Of a DNA stretch of 64,000 nt, positions 44,902 through 54,051 are shown piece by piece. The position numbers and the translations under genes were made by a program. How positions within the stretch are numbered: the stretch's first letter is position 1; each line of letters opens with the position of its first letter. The DNA is from Sphingosinicella flava (GTDB taxonomy: Bacteria; Pseudomonadota; Alphaproteobacteria; Sphingomonadales; Sphingomonadaceae). The DNA is taken from NCBI RefSeq assembly GCF_016025255.1, contig NZ_CP065592.1, positions 911,122 through 975,121 on the forward strand. The letters run 5' to 3'. The notes beneath the pieces were generated by a model. The model had not been told where the DNA came from and ran no database searches. It saw nothing but the letters and a program-made list of their open reading frames with translations.

Positions 44902-45199
44902 TCGATTCACCCTGAGCGGCCCGTCCAAACCGCTCGACCCCGCACGCGACGCATGGCGCGGCGACCTTGCCGACATCGCGCTCGCCAGCGCCCATTTCGC
45001 GCCCCATTATGTGAAGCCGGTGACCCGCGTCGTGAACGCCGGGCCGCTTCACCAAAAAGCTGATGCCGCCTCGAATATCGTCGCCGACCTTGGCGAGGAA
45101 AATTTCGCACTGCTCGACATTACCGGCGGCTGGGCCTGGGGATATCGGCTTTCCGACCATCTGGTCGGCTACGTCCCGGCGGACCGGTTGAAGGCCTGA
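44816..45199 (+). CDS. Orphan bacterial SH3-domain protein
   Basis: Up to 127 residues; start uncertain (TTG 44816 or inside). The stretch DPARDAWRGDLADIALASAHFA and the ending GWAWGYRLSDHLVGYVPADRL match the N-terminal SH3 part of NlpC/P60 peptidases, but the catalytic domain is missing. It overlaps the end of the MarR-like gene by up to 86 bases. It may be a remnant of a larger peptidase. Confidence 0.6.
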   Translation: MTVSNAISGQPPAAESRTRNADSSSSTVDRFTLSGPSKPLDPARDAWRGDLADIALASAHFAPHYVKPVTRVVNAGPLHQKADAASNIVADLGEENFALLDITGGWAWGYRLSDHLVGYVPADRLKA

Positions 45200-45200
45200 C

Positions 45201-46175
45201 CTACATTTCTCCGCGCGCGCGGCGGATTTCATACCATTTGCGGACGTTCGCATTATGCTGTTCCAGCGTGTCCGCGAAAATGTGCCCCCCCGTGCCGTCC
45301 GCGACGAAATAAAGCGCTTTAGTCGGTGCCGGATCGAGCACGGCGGCGATCGATTCACGGCCGGGATTGGCGATCGGGCCGACCGGCAGGCCGGGGCTGG
45401 CATAGGTGTTGTAGCCGTTCTTCGCCTGAAGCTCAGAGCGCAGGATGCGGCGGCCGAGCGGCTTGCCCTTCGTGATCGGATAGATGACGGTCGGGTCGGC
45501 ATCCAGTTTCATGCCGATGCGGAGGCGGTTGGAATAGACGCCCGCCACCATGCGCCGTTCGGACGGCTTGCCGGTTTCCTTTTCGACGATGGAAGCGAGC
45601 GTGATTGCTTCCGCTTTCGATTTGACGACGCTGCCCGGCTTACGCCCCGCCCAGAGCCGGTCCAGCTCCTTGGTCATCGCGTCCTGCATGCGCTTCAGCA
45701 CGGCAGCGCGGGTTTCGCCGCTTTCATAGCTGTAGCTGTCCGGCAGCACGCTGCCTTCCGCGGGAATGGGCACCGGGCCCACCAACCGCGCCTCTCCGCG
45801 CAGCCGTTCATGGACGAGGATCGAAGGCATGCCTTCGGGAATCGTCACCAGACGCCGGATCGGCTGGGCATGCTGCAGGATGTCGAGAATCTGCGAGCCG
45901 CTCGCGCCCGCCGGTATCGTGAACTCGCCCGCGCGGACCGGGTCGCTCGATCCCAGCACGGCGGCGAATTTCGTGAAGGCGCCGGCGGACCGGATCAGGC
46001 CCTTCTCCTCCAGCTTCCGCGCGGTGCCGGTCAGGGTCGCCCCCTGCTCCACCACGAAATTGCGGTCGCGGGACATCGGCCCCTCGCCCCACCAGGTCTT
46101 GACGACGAATCCGACGGCCAGAACCGCCAGGATCAGCGCAGCGTAAGCGAGAAGGGCCTTGACCCGGACGGACAT
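45201..46175 (-). CDS. mltG: Endolytic transglycosylase MltG
   Basis: 324 residues with one N-terminal membrane helix and the YceG/MltG domain. The conserved blocks PDSYSYESGETR, ASIVEKETGKPSERRMVAGVYSNRL and a late NPGRESIAAVLDPAPTKALYFVADG-type end are visible, with the catalytic Glu in VEKETG. It cleaves nascent glycan strands. It starts one base inside the fabF stop. Confidence 0.95.
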   Translation of the reverse strand: MSVRVKALLAYAALILAVLAVGFVVKTWWGEGPMSRDRNFVVEQGATLTGTARKLEEKGLIRSAGAFTKFAAVLGSSDPVRAGEFTIPAGASGSQILDILQHAQPIRRLVTIPEGMPSILVHERLRGEARLVGPVPIPAEGSVLPDSYSYESGETRAAVLKRMQDAMTKELDRLWAGRKPGSVVKSKAEAITLASIVEKETGKPSERRMVAGVYSNRLRIGMKLDADPTVIYPITKGKPLGRRILRSELQAKNGYNTYASPGLPVGPIANPGRESIAAVLDPAPTKALYFVADGTGGHIFADTLEQHNANVRKWYEIRRARGEM

Positions 46176-47434
46176 TAGACGGCGCGCAGCACCAGGCTGG
46201 CGTTGGTGCCGCCGAAGCCGAAGCTGTTGTTGAGGATCGCCCTCACCTTCCGCTCCTTCGCCGTGTGCGGGACGAGGTCGACGCCCTGCGTGATTTCTTC
46301 CGGATCGTCGAGATTGAGGGTCGGCGGCACGATCTGGTCGCGGATGGCGAGGATGCCGAAGATCGTCTCGACCGCGCCCGCACCGCCCAGCAAGTGGCCG
46401 ATAGCGGACTTGGTCGAGCTCATCGACAGGCCGCCAACGGCGTCGCCGAACAGGCGCTTCACCGCGCCAAGCTCCAGCTCGTCGCCAAGCGGGGTCGAAG
46501 TGCCGTGGGCGTTGATATAGTCGATGTCCTCAAGCGCGAGGCCGGAGCGGTTCATCGCGGCCTGCATCGCGCGGAAACCGCCCGCGCCTTCCGGATGGGG
46601 GGCGGTGACGTGATAGGCGTCGCCCGACATGCCGTAGCCGATGACTTCGGCGTAAATCTTGGCGCCGCGTGCCTTCGCGCGCTCATATTCCTCGAGGATC
46701 ACGACGCCCGCCCCCTCGCCCATGACGAAGCCGTCGCGCGCCTTGTCCCAGGGGCGGCTCGCCTTTTCGGGCTGGTCGTTAAAATTGGTGGAGAGGGCCC
46801 GCGCCTGGGCGAAGCCGGCAATGCCGAGCGGGCACAAAGCGCTTTCCGCGCCGCCCGCGACCATCACGTCGGCATCGTCGAGCGCGATCATGCGCGCGGC
46901 GTCGCCGATCGAGTGGGCGCCGGTCGAGCAGGCGGTGACGACCGCGTGGTTCGGGCCCATCAGGCCATATTTGATCGAAACCTGGCCGGAGATGAGGTTG
47001 ATGAGGCGGCCGTGGACGAAATGCGGGCTAACCCGGCGTGGGCCCTTTTCGTGGAGGACGATCGATTCCTTTTCGATGCCCGGAAGGCCGCCAATGCCCG
47101 AACCGATCGAGCAGCCGACGCGATAGCGCTGCTCTTCCGGCATATCGGTAAGGCCGGCATCTTCCAGCGCTTGGCCCGCGGCGTCGATGCCGTAGACGAT
47201 GAACGGATCGACCTGGCGCTGGATCTTGTGATCGACGCGCTTCCCCGGATCGAAGCCATATTCGTGATCCGGCGCCTTCACCTCGCAGGCGATGGTGCAG
47301 GCATAATCGGTCGGATCGAAGCGGGTGATGCGGGCGGCACCGCTTTTCGAGGCGAGGATGTTCTTCCAGCTGGTTTCGACATCCGCGCCCAGCGGGGTCA
47401 CAAGTCCAAGTCCGGTTACAACAACGCGGCGCAT
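46175..47434 (-). CDS. fabF: 3-oxoacyl-ACP synthase II
   Basis: 419 residues with the Cys of TACSTGAH and the two His motifs NAHGTSTPLGD and AIGHLLGGAG. It elongates fatty acids. It forms a unit with mltG (TAATG overlap). Confidence 0.97.
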   Translation of the reverse strand: MRRVVVTGLGLVTPLGADVETSWKNILASKSGAARITRFDPTDYACTIACEVKAPDHEYGFDPGKRVDHKIQRQVDPFIVYGIDAAGQALEDAGLTDMPEEQRYRVGCSIGSGIGGLPGIEKESIVLHEKGPRRVSPHFVHGRLINLISGQVSIKYGLMGPNHAVVTACSTGAHSIGDAARMIALDDADVMVAGGAESALCPLGIAGFAQARALSTNFNDQPEKASRPWDKARDGFVMGEGAGVVILEEYERAKARGAKIYAEVIGYGMSGDAYHVTAPHPEGAGGFRAMQAAMNRSGLALEDIDYINAHGTSTPLGDELELGAVKRLFGDAVGGLSMSSTKSAIGHLLGGAGAVETIFGILAIRDQIVPPTLNLDDPEEITQGVDLVPHTAKERKVRAILNNSFGFGGTNASLVLRAV

Positions 47435-47670
47435 CCGCTAAACTCCCTTGTTCGTCAAAAGTAAAAACGGCTCCATGGCCTTTGATGGCGGGGAGACGCT
47501 ACGTCAATCGGCTTCCCGCCCCTGACGGGACCGGGCCTCCCGCCCGCCACGCGCGTAAAGTGACGGCTTTGATGCTTTCGCACGGCGATTCCGTCAATTT
47601 TGTCAATTTCCGTCCTGTCCCGAACGCATTGCGGTTTGACTGACCATGACAGGAAGAAACGGTGTAGGAA

Positions 47671-47708
47671 AACGGAAAACGGCTCCCGGCCTTTCATGGC
47701 TGGGAGCC
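47671..47708 (-). terminator. Likely acpP terminator
   Basis: On the minus strand GGCTCCCAGCC pairs with GGCCGGGAGCC (one G-U) around ATGAAA, followed by GTTTTCCGTTTTCC. It lies about 150 bases after the acpP stop. Confidence 0.6.
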
Positions 47709-47751
47709 GCTTTCGTCAATCACTCCGCGTGAAGGCTTTCCTGCCTATCGT

Positions 47752-47818
47752 GTTCCGGCGAAAGCCGGAACCCAGCCTCACCTTCAGTGCCGCTGGACCC
47801 CGGCTTCCGCCGGGGAAC
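47752..47818. repeat. Composite hairpin repeat
   Basis: GTTCCGGC-GAAA-GCCGGAAC at the left and CCCCGGC-TTCC-GCCGGGG at the right, joined by CCAGC/GCTGG arms. Same layout as 11893-12047. Confidence 0.8.
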
Positions 47819-47852
47819 GGGGTTTTGCTGCAAGCCTCGCGGGTCGTAAGGC

Positions 47853-48089
47853 TTAAGCCTTGTTCTGATCGATATAGTCGATGGCGTCCTTCACGGTCGC
47901 GATCTTTTCGGCCGCGTCGTCCGGAATTTCGACGCCGAATTCTTCCTCGAACGCCATGACCAGCTCGACGATGTCGAGGCTGTCCGCGCCGAGATCGTCG
48001 ATGAAGCTCGCTTCCTCGGTGACCTTCTCGGCTTCGACGCCCAGATGCTCCACAACGATCTTCTTAACGCGCTCAGCGGTCTCGCTCAT
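47853..48089 (-). CDS. acpP: Acyl carrier protein
   Basis: 78 residues, acidic, with the phosphopantetheine attachment Ser37 in [10 protein letters not shown]. Carries growing acyl chains. Sits between fabG and fabF. Confidence 0.98.
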   Translation of the reverse strand: MSETAERVKKIVVEHLGVEAEKVTEEASFIDDLGADSLDIVELVMAFEEEFGVEIPDDAAEKIATVKDAIDYIDQNKA

Positions 48090-48199
48090 GATATAAGCCT
48101 TCCTCAGTTTGTTTGCGGTTGCCCTAGCCGCTCTCCCGGCCCGCTGGCAAGAGGCGGCGGCAAGGGACGGTTAATTCGTAAGCCGGGTTTCGCTCTATT

Positions 48200-48940
48200 T
48201 TAGAGCATCGCCATGCCGCCGTTGACGTGCAGCGTCTGGCCGGTGACGTAGGATGCTTCCTTGCTGGCAAGATAGACGGCGGCGGCGGCGATGTCGTCGC
48301 CCGTGCCGAGCGCGCCGACCGGGATGCGGCCGAGCAGCGCCTCCTTCTGCGCGTCGGGCAGGGCGTCGGTCATCGGCGAGGCGATGAAGCCCGGGGCGAT
48401 GCAGTTGACGGTGATGCCCCGGCTCGCCACCTCTTGCGCCAACGCCTTCGACATGCCGATCAGGCCCGCCTTCGACGCCGCATAATTGGCTTGCCCCGGA
48501 TTGCCGGTCACGCCGACGACGGAGGTGATGGAAATGATGCGGCCATGCCGGGCGCGCATCATCGGCTTTAGCGCGGCGCGGGCGAGGCGGAAGGCGGCTT
48601 CCAGGTTGACGCGGATCACGGTGTCCCATTCCTCGTCCTTCATCCGCATGGCGAGATTGTCGCGGGTGACGCCGGCATTGTTGACGAGGATGTCGATCTT
48701 TCCGCCCAGCGCCTCGACGGCCTGGGGGATGAGAGCGTCGACGGCTTCGGCATCGGAGAGGTTGCAGGGGAGAATCACGCTATCCCCGCCAATTTCCGCC
48801 TGCACGGCCTTCAGCGCGTCCTCACGCGTGCCGGACAGCGCGACCTTCGCCCCTTGCGCGGCGAGCGCCTTGGCGATGGCGGAGCCGAGGCCGCCCGATG
48901 CGCCGGTCACCAGCGCGGTCATTCCCGAAAGGTCGAACAT
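48200..48940 (-). CDS. fabG: 3-oxoacyl-ACP reductase
   Basis: 246 residues from ATG 48940 with GGAGAG 7 bases upstream. Short-chain dehydrogenase with TGASGGLGSAIA, NNAGVTRDN, the catalytic Ser in SITSVVG and YAASKAG. NADPH-dependent reduction in fatty-acid elongation. Confidence 0.96.
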   Translation of the reverse strand: MFDLSGMTALVTGASGGLGSAIAKALAAQGAKVALSGTREDALKAVQAEIGGDSVILPCNLSDAEAVDALIPQAVEALGGKIDILVNNAGVTRDNLAMRMKDEEWDTVIRVNLEAAFRLARAALKPMMRARHGRIISITSVVGVTGNPGQANYAASKAGLIGMSKALAQEVASRGITVNCIAPGFIASPMTDALPDAQKEALLGRIPVGALGTGDDIAAAAVYLASKEASYVTGQTLHVNGGMAML

Positions 48941-48965
48941 TCTTATCTCTCCCACTTTCCTCATC

Positions 48966-49232
48966 CGTCATTCCGGCGAAAGGCGGACTTTCGTTGCGGC
49001 TTGACGTCTTTCCGTGCCGAGACTCCGGCTTTCGCCGGAGTGACGCTGCGTTTCTTTCATTCGTCATTCCGGCAAGAACCGGAATTTCTTGCCACTTCAC
49101 ACCTCTCCGTGCCGAGACCCGGCCTTCGCCGGAGCGACGTCTTTCTTTCATTCGTCATTCCGGCGAAAGCCGGAATCTCCCTGCGACTTGGCGCCTTCCG
49201 TGCCGAGACTCCGGCTTTCGCCGGAGTGACGT
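48966..49232. repeat. Three-unit tandem array of composite hairpin repeats
   Basis: Units start at 48966, 49062 and 49153 (spacing 96 and 91). Each has a left hairpin based on TTCCGGC-GAAA-GCCGGAA (mutated in the first two) and a right arm CCGAGACTCCGGCTTTCGCCGG. The intervening sequence TTTCATTCGTCATTCC is well kept. It fills the fabG-fabD spacer. Confidence 0.9.
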
Positions 49233-49274
49233 TTTACAAGGCATTTTATAAGGCGCTTTTTTACAGGGCTTTCG

Positions 49275-50210
49275 TCAGATTTCCTTCGTCAGCGCTTCGA
49301 TATCGTCCATCGACACCACGCTTGTCACATTCACATCCGGCGCGATGCGCTTGACCATAGGGCCGAGCACCTTGCCGCCGAATTCGACGAAATGGGTAAC
49401 GCCCGCTTCCGCCATCGCCGCGACGCTTTCGCGCCAGCGGACCATGCCGGTCACCTGCTGGACCAGCAGCGTGCGGATTTCCGCAACATCGGCGGCCGGA
49501 GCGGCGATGACGTTGGCATAGACCGGAACAACCGGCGGGCGCATCACGGCCTGCCCCAGCGCCTCGGCCATCGCATCGGCCGCAGGCTGCATCAGCGGGC
49601 AGTGAAAGGGCGCGGAGACGGGGAGCAGGATCGCACGCTTGGCACCCTTTTCCTTGGCGATGGGAAGCGCGCGTTCGACGGCGGCCTTGTGGCCGGATAT
49701 GACGACCTGGCTCGGATCATTGTCGTTGGCGACGGTGCAGACTTCGCCTTCGGCGGCGGCGTCGGCGATTTCCTGCGCCAGTTCGCGCGACGCGCCGAGG
49801 ATCGCGGCCATCGCGCCCTCGCCGACCGGGACGGCCGCCTGCATCGCCCTTCCGCGCAGCTTCAGGAGCTTCGCGGTCGTCGCGAGATCGAACGCGTCGG
49901 CGGCGCAGAGGGCGGAATATTCGCCGAGGCTGTGTCCGGCCACGAAATCGGCCTTGTCGGCGAGCGCGATCCCCGCTTCCTTCTCCAGCACGCGCAGGGT
50001 GGCGATGGCATTGGCCATGATCGCGGGCTGCGCGTTTTCGGTGAGGGTCAGATCGTCCTGCGGGCCTTCGAACATCAGCCGCGCGAGATGCTGGCCGAGC
50101 GCTTCGTCCACCTCTTCGAACACCGCGCGCGCGGCGACGCTTGCCTCGGCGAGAGCCTTGCCCATGCCAGCCGCCTGGCTGCCCTGCCCTGGAAATAGAT
50201 ATGCGCGCAT
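49275..50210 (-). CDS. fabD: Malonyl-CoA:ACP transacylase
   Basis: 311 residues from ATG 50210 with GGAAGGAA upstream. Active Ser in GHSLGEYSAL; FPGQGSQ start; His in APFHCPLM. It loads malonyl units on ACP. Divergent from rpsF. Confidence 0.96.
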   Translation of the reverse strand: MRAYLFPGQGSQAAGMGKALAEASVAARAVFEEVDEALGQHLARLMFEGPQDDLTLTENAQPAIMANAIATLRVLEKEAGIALADKADFVAGHSLGEYSALCAADAFDLATTAKLLKLRGRAMQAAVPVGEGAMAAILGASRELAQEIADAAAEGEVCTVANDNDPSQVVISGHKAAVERALPIAKEKGAKRAILLPVSAPFHCPLMQPAADAMAEALGQAVMRPPVVPVYANVIAAPAADVAEIRTLLVQQVTGMVRWRESVAAMAEAGVTHFVEFGGKVLGPMVKRIAPDVNVTSVVSMDDIEALTKEI

Positions 50211-50533
50211 TGCATTCCTTCCTTTTTCGTGCCGGCAGCGGAGCCGCTCCGGTTGCGCCCCTATTTGTACGTTGGCGATCCATGCGGCCGTGGTAAGCGA
50301 GCAAATCTGGAGGTCCGCCGCTCTCCCCTTCGGCCGCATCGGCCTTGCCTCGCCTAGCCAGCCCCTCGCGCCTGTGCAAGCCGCTTGCCTTTTCAGGCCC
50401 GTTCCGCCATAGGCCTGTCCATCCGGGGCGGAGGCGCAGGCTTCCAGCCCCGGTTTTATTGCTTGAGACGACAGCCGGAGGGGCGTCCGCACGGGGCGGC
50501 GTCAGCGATCGGCCAATATGAAGGACGTATGAC
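50211..50533. other. fabD-rpsF divergent spacer
   Basis: About 320 bases without a gene. It should hold promoters for both directions. I see no clear leader structure for S6-S18 control. Confidence 0.6.
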
Positions 50534-50941
50534 ATGCCGCTTTACGAGCATGTGTTTCTCGCGCGTCAGGATCTGGCCCAGGCCCAGGTCGATGCGCTGG
50601 CGGAAACCGCCACCAACATCATCCAGGACAATGGCGGCAAGGTCGTGAAGACCGAGACCTGGGGCCTGCGCAACCTCGCCTACCGCATCCAGAAGAACCG
50701 CAAGGCGCATTATGTCGCCCTCGATTTCGAGGCACCGGCCAATGTGATCGCGGAGCTGGAGCGCCAGACCCAGATCAACGAAGACGTCATCCGTTACATG
50801 ACCATCCGCGTCGATGCCCACGAACAGGGCCCGTCCGCGATGATGCGCCGTAACGAGCGCGACCGCAGCCGCCGCGAAGATCGCGGTGAGCGCGGCGACC
50901 GCGGCGAACGCCGCGGCCGCGACGAATATGAAGAAGCGTAA
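50534..50941 (+). CDS. rpsF: 30S ribosomal protein S6
   Basis: 135 residues: the S6 fold ([40 protein letters not shown]) followed by an Arg/Glu/Asp/Gly tail. Start ATG 50534 with AAGGA 8 bases upstream. First gene of S6-S18-L9. Confidence 0.97.
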   Translation: MPLYEHVFLARQDLAQAQVDALAETATNIIQDNGGKVVKTETWGLRNLAYRIQKNRKAHYVALDFEAPANVIAELERQTQINEDVIRYMTIRVDAHEQGPSAMMRRNERDRSRREDRGERGDRGERRGRDEYEEA

Positions 50942-50958
50942 GGAAAGGACCAGCAATC

Positions 50959-51183
50959 ATGGCACGAGCCTTTTTCCGCCGCCGCAAGAGCTGCCCTTTC
51001 TCCGGCAAGGACGCTCCCCGCATCGATTATAAGGACGTTCGTCTGCTCCAGGGCTTCGTGTCCGAGCGCGGCAAGATCGTCCCCAGCCGCATCACCGCGG
51101 TATCCACGAAGAAGCAGCGCGAGCTGGCCCAGGCGATCAAGCGCGCCCGCCACCTCGGCCTTCTTCCCTATGTCGTGAAATAA
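50959..51183 (+). CDS. rpsR: 30S ribosomal protein S18
   Basis: 74 residues, basic, with [25 protein letters not shown]-type family core. Strong ribosome-binding site (AAGGAAAGGA). Pairs with S6. Confidence 0.97.
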   Translation: MARAFFRRRKSCPFSGKDAPRIDYKDVRLLQGFVSERGKIVPSRITAVSTKKQRELAQAIKRARHLGLLPYVVK

Positions 51184-51195
51184 GGAGCGGATCCC

Positions 51196-51798
51196 ATGCA
51201 GATCATCCTGCTCGAACGCATCGAGAAGCTTGGCGCCATCGGCGACGTCGTCAACGTGAAGAACGGCTATGCCCGCAACTTCCTGTTGCCGAACGGCAAG
51301 GCCCTGCGCGCCAACGAATCCAACCGCAAGGTCTTCGAAGCCAATCGCGAGAAGATCGAAGCGCAGAATGCGGAGCGCCGCAGCGCCGCCGAGAAAGAGG
51401 CGAAGACTCTGGACGGCGTCACGATCCAGCTCATCCGCCAGGCGTCGAACACCGGCCAGCTTTACGGCTCCGTTTCGGCCCGCGACCTCGCCGAGGCCCT
51501 CGAAGCCGACGGCCACAAGATCGCGAAGAACCAGATCGTCCTCAACCGTCCGATCAAGGCGATCGGCGTGCAGGACGTGAAGGTCGCGTTGCACCCGGAA
51601 GTCGCCGTCACCGTCAAGGTGAACGTCGCCCGCTCGCCGGAAGAAGCCGAGCTGCAGGCCCAGGGCGTCGACGTCATGGCCCAGATGTTCGAAAAGGACA
51701 CGGCGAGCTTCACCGAAGAGTATGACGCCAATGCCGAACCCGGCACGATCGTCACCGACGAGGAAGCCGCTCCGGCCGCCGAGGGCGAAGCCGCCTAA
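51196..51798 (+). CDS. rplI: 50S ribosomal protein L9
   Basis: 200 residues: N-terminal RNA-binding part (MQIILLERIEKLGAIGDVV, KNGYARNFLLPNGKAL), long helix, C-terminal domain and an acidic Ala/Glu-rich tail. Ribosome-binding site AAGGAG. Last gene of the operon; terminator follows. Confidence 0.97.
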   Translation: MQIILLERIEKLGAIGDVVNVKNGYARNFLLPNGKALRANESNRKVFEANREKIEAQNAERRSAAEKEAKTLDGVTIQLIRQASNTGQLYGSVSARDLAEALEADGHKIAKNQIVLNRPIKAIGVQDVKVALHPEVAVTVKVNVARSPEEAELQAQGVDVMAQMFEKDTASFTEEYDANAEPGTIVTDEEAAPAAEGEAA

Positions 51799-51823
51799 AA
51801 CGGTTACTCGTCTGGACAGAATC

Positions 51824-51856
51824 AAGGCCGCCCATCGCAAGATCGGCGGCCTTTTT
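51824..51856 (+). terminator. Terminator of the S6-S18-L9 operon
   Basis: AAGGCCGCC (51824-51832) pairs with GGCGGCCTT (51845-51853), then TTT. Loop of 12 bases. Confidence 0.85.
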
Positions 51857-51897
51857 CTATCGGCATGGGCAAAGGGCGGTTCAGAACCTTTCCTGCG

Positions 51898-52404
51898 TTA
51901 AGCTCCGCAACGCCAGGAGGCGCGGACGGTCACCGGTTTATCCCCCCCCTTCAGGCGGACCGCGGCTTCGACGGGCCAGCTCGTCGTTTCGTCCAACGTG
52001 GCGCCCGGCTCTTCAGCGATGCGGCCGATGCTGACGGTTGCACCCTCCCCTTCGAAGAAGCCGCCGGTGGGGCCGGGGCGGGTTTCGCCCTTCAAGCGGG
52101 CGATCTTGCCGTTCACCTTGACGATGGCGTCGCCGTTCAAGGCGGCGACGAGCAGATAATCGCCGCCGCGCGTCAGGTCGCAGCCGGCGCCCGGATCCAG
52201 CGCCGCATGAACCTCATCGATCGCGATCGGCTGGAGCGGGAAGGAAGGCCTTGGCGCTTTCTCTTCCGCCTCGCCGGTTTCAAGGACGGCGAGGTCTTCG
52301 ATCTCGTTGGTCAAAGCGGGATTGTCGGCGTTCGACGCGCCCTCCCCGCCATCCCCGCATCCCGCGAGGAGCAGAAGGACGGAGAGCAAGGGGCGCCTGC
52401 CCAT
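51898..52404 (-). CDS. Lipoprotein of unknown function
   Basis: 168 residues with a lipobox (LAGC) and an acidic linker, then a beta-rich domain with GCDLTRGGDYLLVAALNGDAIVKVNG. Two Cys (in AGCDL and WRCGA) could pair. Family not recognised. Ends close to folE on the same strand. Confidence 0.7.
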   Translation of the reverse strand: MGRRPLLSVLLLLAGCGDGGEGASNADNPALTNEIEDLAVLETGEAEEKAPRPSFPLQPIAIDEVHAALDPGAGCDLTRGGDYLLVAALNGDAIVKVNGKIARLKGETRPGPTGGFFEGEGATVSIGRIAEEPGATLDETTSWPVEAAVRLKGGDKPVTVRASWRCGA

Positions 52405-52405
52405 A

Positions 52406-53086
52406 TCAATAGCCCATCAGGGCCAGGACTTCGCGGCGGCTTCGCTCGTCGGACCGGAAGGTGCCCATCATCCGGCTGGTCGTCATCATCACGCCCGGCG
52501 TGTTGACGCCCCGCGCGCTCATGCAGGCATGGCTCGCCTCGATGATCACCGCGACGCCCTTGGGCTGAAGATGCTCCCACACGCAATCAGCGACCTGCGC
52601 GGTCAGCCGCTCCTGCACCTGAAGGCGCCGCGCGAAGCCGTGGAGGACGCGGGCGAGCTTCGAAATGCCGACGACCCGGTCGCGGGGCAGATAGGCGATC
52701 GCCGCCTTGCCGATGATCGGCGCCATGTGATGTTCGCAATGGGACTGGAACGGGATGTCCTTCAAAAGGACGATCTCGTCATAGCCGCCCACCTCTTCAA
52801 ACGTGCGGCTGAGATGGTGCGCCGGATCCTCCCCATAGCCCCGCGTATATTCCTTCCACGCGCGGGCAACGCGGGCGGGCGTGTCGAGCAGGCCCTCGCG
52901 GTCGGGGTCGTCGCCCGTCCAGCGGATGAGCGTGCGCACGGCCTCCGCGACATCGTCGGGGACGGGGATTTTGGCGGGAGCTTCGACGAGGTCGCCGTCT
53001 TCGGGTGCTGCGTGGCTCAATTTGGGCTTTCCATTATTCGTTTCGGCCACCGATACACGTTCATGCGGCGAAGGCGAAGCCGGCAT
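52406..53086 (-). CDS. folE: GTP cyclohydrolase I
   Basis: About 226 residues from ATG 53086; the start is not certain because no clear ribosome-binding site is seen. Zinc and substrate residues in SHCEHHMAPI and ACMSARGV; RLQVQERLTAQVA. It makes dihydroneopterin triphosphate for folate. Confidence 0.95.
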   Translation of the reverse strand: MPASPSPHERVSVAETNNGKPKLSHAAPEDGDLVEAPAKIPVPDDVAEAVRTLIRWTGDDPDREGLLDTPARVARAWKEYTRGYGEDPAHHLSRTFEEVGGYDEIVLLKDIPFQSHCEHHMAPIIGKAAIAYLPRDRVVGISKLARVLHGFARRLQVQERLTAQVADCVWEHLQPKGVAVIIEASHACMSARGVNTPGVMMTTSRMMGTFRSDERSRREVLALMGY

Positions 53087-53154
53087 GAGGGAACAGGCGC
53101 GCCACCCGGTTGTTCTCTTCCCAACATCCTTGAACAGATTTGGGAAAATCATCC

Positions 53155-54051
53155 ATGGCAACTTTGCCAAAAGACGCCGCGCGCCCCGTTCACGGCGCGC
53201 AGTTCCTGACCGATTCCTTCCAGCGCGGCCTCGCCCACTGGAACCACGAACGCCTGGCGCCCGCCTTTCCGGAGGCGGATTGGCAGCAAATGCTCGACCG
53301 CGACGCGCGGATGATTCGCCTTGAAGGCGCCTTCCTCGAAAGCCTGCGCGCGGAAATCGCGCAGGAGGCCGCATCCGCCCCGACGGACGCGGACGGCTTC
53401 GTCGCCTGGTTCGAAGCATTGCAGGACAAGGGGCCGGGCCAGGGCGATCCCCTCTTCCCCTGGATCGCGGAAGAGGCGACTCGCGAGCAGCTCAGCTGGT
53501 TCCTGGAACAGGAAGCCGCCGGGGAAGCCGGATTCGACGACCTCGTCGCCTATACGCAGGTGAAGCTGCCAAAGCAGGCCAAGCTCGAACTCGCCCGCAA
53601 TTATTGGGACGAAATGGGACGCGGCAATCCCAAGGGCGTGCACGGCCCGATGCTCGACGGGCTGATCGCGGCGCTCCAGCTCGACGCCCGGATCGACAAT
53701 ACGGTCTGGGAAAGCCTCGCGCTCGCCAATGCGATGACCGCGATGGCGACGAGCCGCCGCTACGCCTGGCACAGCGTCGGCGCCCTGGGCGTGATCGAGC
53801 TCACCGCGCCTGGCCGCTCCGCCGCAACTGCCACGGGCCTCCGCCGCCTTGGCTTCAGCGCCGATGAACGGCGCTATTTCGACCTCCACGCCGTTCTCGA
53901 CGTGAAACATAGCGAGGCGTGGAACCGGGAGGCGTTGCAGCCCCTGGTCGCCGAGGATCCCAGGCGCGCCACCGCGATCGCGGAAGGCGCGCTCATCCGC
54001 CTCACATGCGGCGCGCGCTGTTTCGAGCGTTACCGGGCGGAATTGTGGTGA
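53155..54051 (+). CDS. Haem-oxygenase-like diiron oxidase (HDO-type)
   Basis: 298 residues, helical. The ligands expected of the haem-oxygenase-like diiron oxidase superfamily are visible: Glu in LEQEAAGEAGF, Glu in NYWDEMGRG, His in GVHGPML, and D/H in FDLHAVLDVKHSEAW. Characterised relatives are N-oxygenases or C-C cleaving enzymes on amino acids (SznF, BesC). Its GTGA overlap with the next gene, a guanidine-hydrolase-like gene, suggests a shared pathway on arginine or another guanidine compound. Confidence 0.8.
   Translation: MATLPKDAARPVHGAQFLTDSFQRGLAHWNHERLAPAFPEADWQQMLDRDARMIRLEGAFLESLRAEIAQEAASAPTDADGFVAWFEALQDKGPGQGDPLFPWIAEEATREQLSWFLEQEAAGEAGFDDLVAYTQVKLPKQAKLELARNYWDEMGRGNPKGVHGPMLDGLIAALQLDARIDNTVWESLALANAMTAMATSRRYAWHSVGALGVIELTAPGRSAATATGLRRLGFSADERRYFDLHAVLDVKHSEAWNREALQPLVAEDPRRATAIAEGALIRLTCGARCFERYRAELW

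Larger units (their letters stand above)
47435..47852. other. fabF-acpP spacer with hairpins
   Basis: About 418 bases without a gene. It contains two related hairpins (about 47467-47500 and 47681-47708) and one composite repeat (47752-47818). Confidence 0.7.

Noticed and set aside
46265-47464. A 399-codon open frame on the plus strand
   Set aside because: Antisense to fabF with no family motif.
48966-49232. CRISPR array
   Set aside because: Units are 91-96 bases, mostly conserved throughout, with internal hairpins and no spacer-like variable parts, and no cas genes are in the window.
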